From a bacterium (GTDB lineage Bacteria; UBP7; UBA6624), in contig JACNFQ010000061.1 of the NCBI GenBank assembly GCA_014384545.1, forward strand, positions 1 to 22,875: 22,875 nucleotides of DNA. Direction: 5' to 3'. Each line of letters opens with the position of its first letter. Within the stretch, counting starts at the first letter, position 1. Of this stretch, positions 21,515-22,875 are shown one piece after another. The notes under the pieces were generated by a model. It was not told the origin of the DNA. It saw nothing but the letters and a program-made list of their open reading frames with translations, and made no database searches. The position numbers and the translations under genes are program-made.

Positions 21515-22846
21515 GTGCACCCTCTATTCGCATTGCTACTTCTCTCTACCCCCACCATCATCGTTCAGAATCCATCTGGTCAATCCGTGGAAGTCGCTGC
21601 ACAGAGGCTCGTGGTGGGATGGGAAGCGAATACGCTCTTCACCGCATCCCCCAACGAGACAACGCTCTTTTTCGGTTCTGGAGGAGAGCGTATTACGACT
21701 ATTGAACTCCCAACGGGAGTTGATCTCCACCAAGAAAGAGAGCGTCTCTCTGCTCTAGAAGGCGTAGCTTGGGTTGAATATGACAACCTAAATAGACTCC
21801 ACGCTTTACCCAACGACCCCACTTGGGGAGATCAATGGACACTCCAAGTCATGAATATGGAGACCGCTTGGGATATTGAGACGGGTGACTCCTCCATAGT
21901 CGTAGCCGTTCTTGACAGTGGATTTGACCTAACCAATACGGGTATTGGGTACGCTGCTTGGGACCCAGCAACTGAACTCATTGACTTTGGGAATAACGAT
22001 GGCGATCCCACTTGGACCACTGCATCTTTGTGCAATCCGGGTGCTTTCCATGGGACGGCTACAGCGGGACTTATTGCTTCAAATGGGAACGATGGACAAG
22101 GCATTACGGGTGTGGGATGGGGGCTGAACGTTTTACCCGTAAAAGTGATGCGGGATAGTGATTGTGGCATTTGGGATTCGGATTGGACCGCTGCGTTGAA
22201 CTGGATTGTGGATAACCGGCCCGATGTGCGCGTGGTAAATATCTCTTTTGGTAGTGAGGGGACGGGTTCGCTCCAGAGTGCTGCTATTGAGAAAGCATGG
22301 AATGGGGGCGTCCTGGTGGTCGCCTCGGCGGGCAACTGTGGCGACCCTGCTACTTGGCAAGATAATGGTTGCACAACTCTGAACCCTCTGTTCTTCCCAG
22401 CCAGCCTTGACCATGTGATTGCTGTTGCAAGTACAGATGAAGATGATGGGCGAAGTCTCTTTAGTGAACATGGAAATTGGATTGATCTTTCTGCGCCGGG
22501 TGGGTTCTCTAGTCCCATAGGGAAACCGATGCCCGTTTGTGGTCTTTCTCCTGGAGCCCCTGGGTGGGGTCCTATTGCAACGGATATTACAGGATCGGAT
22601 GGGTATAACACGGGGGGGTCGGGTCCTGGGTCTCTTTCACAGGCTTGTGATCCTTCGGGGGGGCGCTACTATAGTTTTTTTGGGACGAGTGCCTCTGCTC
22701 CCTATCTATCAGGACTCGCTGCCTTGGTCTTGTCCAAGACTCCCTCCCTCACCAACCAAGAGGTATGGGATCGGTTGTTGGGAACAGCGAGGATTCCTGC
22801 GGGGTGGAACAGTAGTGAGATGGGTGTAGGGGTGGCTGATGGTTGA
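21515..22846 (+). CDS. Secreted subtilisin-like serine protease (S8)
   Basis: A 443-residue protein from GTG 21515. Residues 3-17 (PLFALLLLSTPTIIV) are a short secretion signal. Residues about 28-92 resemble an I9-like propeptide ending in LEGVAWVEYD, followed by the usual DPTWGDQWTLQ entry to the catalytic domain. The triad is complete: Asp134 in VVAVLDSGFD, His179 in FHGTATAG, Ser392 in FGTSASAP; the oxyanion Asn274 is in ASAGNCG. Several Cys pairs suggest disulfides and an extracytoplasmic location. It is 400-odd residues with no extra C-terminal domain. The end, GVGVADG then TGA, stops where many relatives continue with a final helix (GxGxVDAxxAV-like), so either the protein is naturally short or a frameshift lies near. 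It diverges from the double-propeller gene across 64 bases. Confidence 0.92.
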   Translation: MHPLFALLLLSTPTIIVQNPSGQSVEVAAQRLVVGWEANTLFTASPNETTLFFGSGGERITTIELPTGVDLHQERERLSALEGVAWVEYDNLNRLHALPNDPTWGDQWTLQVMNMETAWDIETGDSSIVVAVLDSGFDLTNTGIGYAAWDPATELIDFGNNDGDPTWTTASLCNPGAFHGTATAGLIASNGNDGQGITGVGWGLNVLPVKVMRDSDCGIWDSDWTAALNWIVDNRPDVRVVNISFGSEGTGSLQSAAIEKAWNGGVLVVASAGNCGDPATWQDNGCTTLNPLFFPASLDHVIAVASTDEDDGRSLFSEHGNWIDLSAPGGFSSPIGKPMPVCGLSPGAPGWGPIATDITGSDGYNTGGSGPGSLSQACDPSGGRYYSFFGTSASAPYLSGLAALVLSKTPSLTNQEVWDRLLGTARIPAGWNSSEMGVGVADG

Positions 22847-22875
22847 GTGTGGGGCATTTTCAAAGTGCGTCGTTC

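Noticed and set aside
21451-21561. Longer start for the double-propeller protein at 21561
   Set aside because: It would run through the divergent promoter region and overlap the protease gene; the added residues are not propeller-like.
21832-22611. 259-codon open frame antisense to the S8 protease
   Set aside because: The protease triad on the plus strand is intact; the antisense translation is low in structure and has no motif.

Overview
This is a densely packed bacterial chromosome segment carrying mostly housekeeping genes. Gene gaps are tiny: many junctions are 4-nt ATGA or TTGA overlaps, and two convergent gene pairs end inside one shared CTAG. Several starts are TTG or GTG, and Gly GGG and Pro CCC codons are frequent. 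A predicted lipoprotein, a WecD-like sugar acyltransferase and exported propeller proteins suggest a Gram-negative. The phylum cannot be fixed from the sequence. A delta-proteobacteria-like environmental lineage (Myxococcota, Bdellovibrionota or similar) is my low-confidence guess. I see no mobile element, CRISPR array, phage gene or rRNA.

Layout. (1) 1-6600, plus strand: a mixed operon-like run of a GT4 glycosyltransferase (5' cut by the window), a WecD-like GNAT, DprA, PurH, LeuD, a LeuA-type DRE-TIM synthase and an SdiA-regulated-type propeller. (2) 6597-15616, minus strand: a translation block. In transcription order it holds tRNA-Met/Ile2(CAU), tRNA-Val(UAC), a coiled-coil zinc-ribbon protein, CysS, tRNA-Gly(CCC), tRNA-Cys(GCA), tRNA-Val(GAC), ThrS, IF-3, L35, L20, GatA, GatB and an anchored hypothetical protein. 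No gatC is present. (3) 15627-17640, plus strand: a cobalamin riboswitch leader followed by a predicted beta-propeller lipoprotein and a small polytopic membrane protein resembling an ECF S component. (4) 17637-21450, minus strand: two overlapping genes that both combine TPR-like helices with beta-propellers. One has an N-terminal zinc ribbon and the other a central membrane span. (5) 21515-22846, plus strand: a secreted subtilisin-like protease diverging from them.

The most interesting part is region 3. A clear cobalamin aptamer controls only two genes, a surface-type propeller lipoprotein and a small S-component-like permease. I read this as a candidate minimal B12 (or cobinamide/cobalt) capture and uptake module, functionally reminiscent of Bacteroides BtuG plus a solitary BtuM-type S component, with no TonB receptor or ABC transporter in view. 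The Shine-Dalgarno sequence sits in a hairpin loop that could contact the C-rich conserved core, suggesting translational control. The promoter lies in a near-perfect inverted repeat whose other arm looks like the promoter of the divergent tRNA genes.

Secondary points are the propeller/TPR gene pair beside the protease, a GatA about 34 residues short at its N-terminus, a ThrRS without a TGS domain, a CysRS with TIGN in place of HIGN, and candidate leaderless starts preceded by TAGAAT/TAGGAT boxes.
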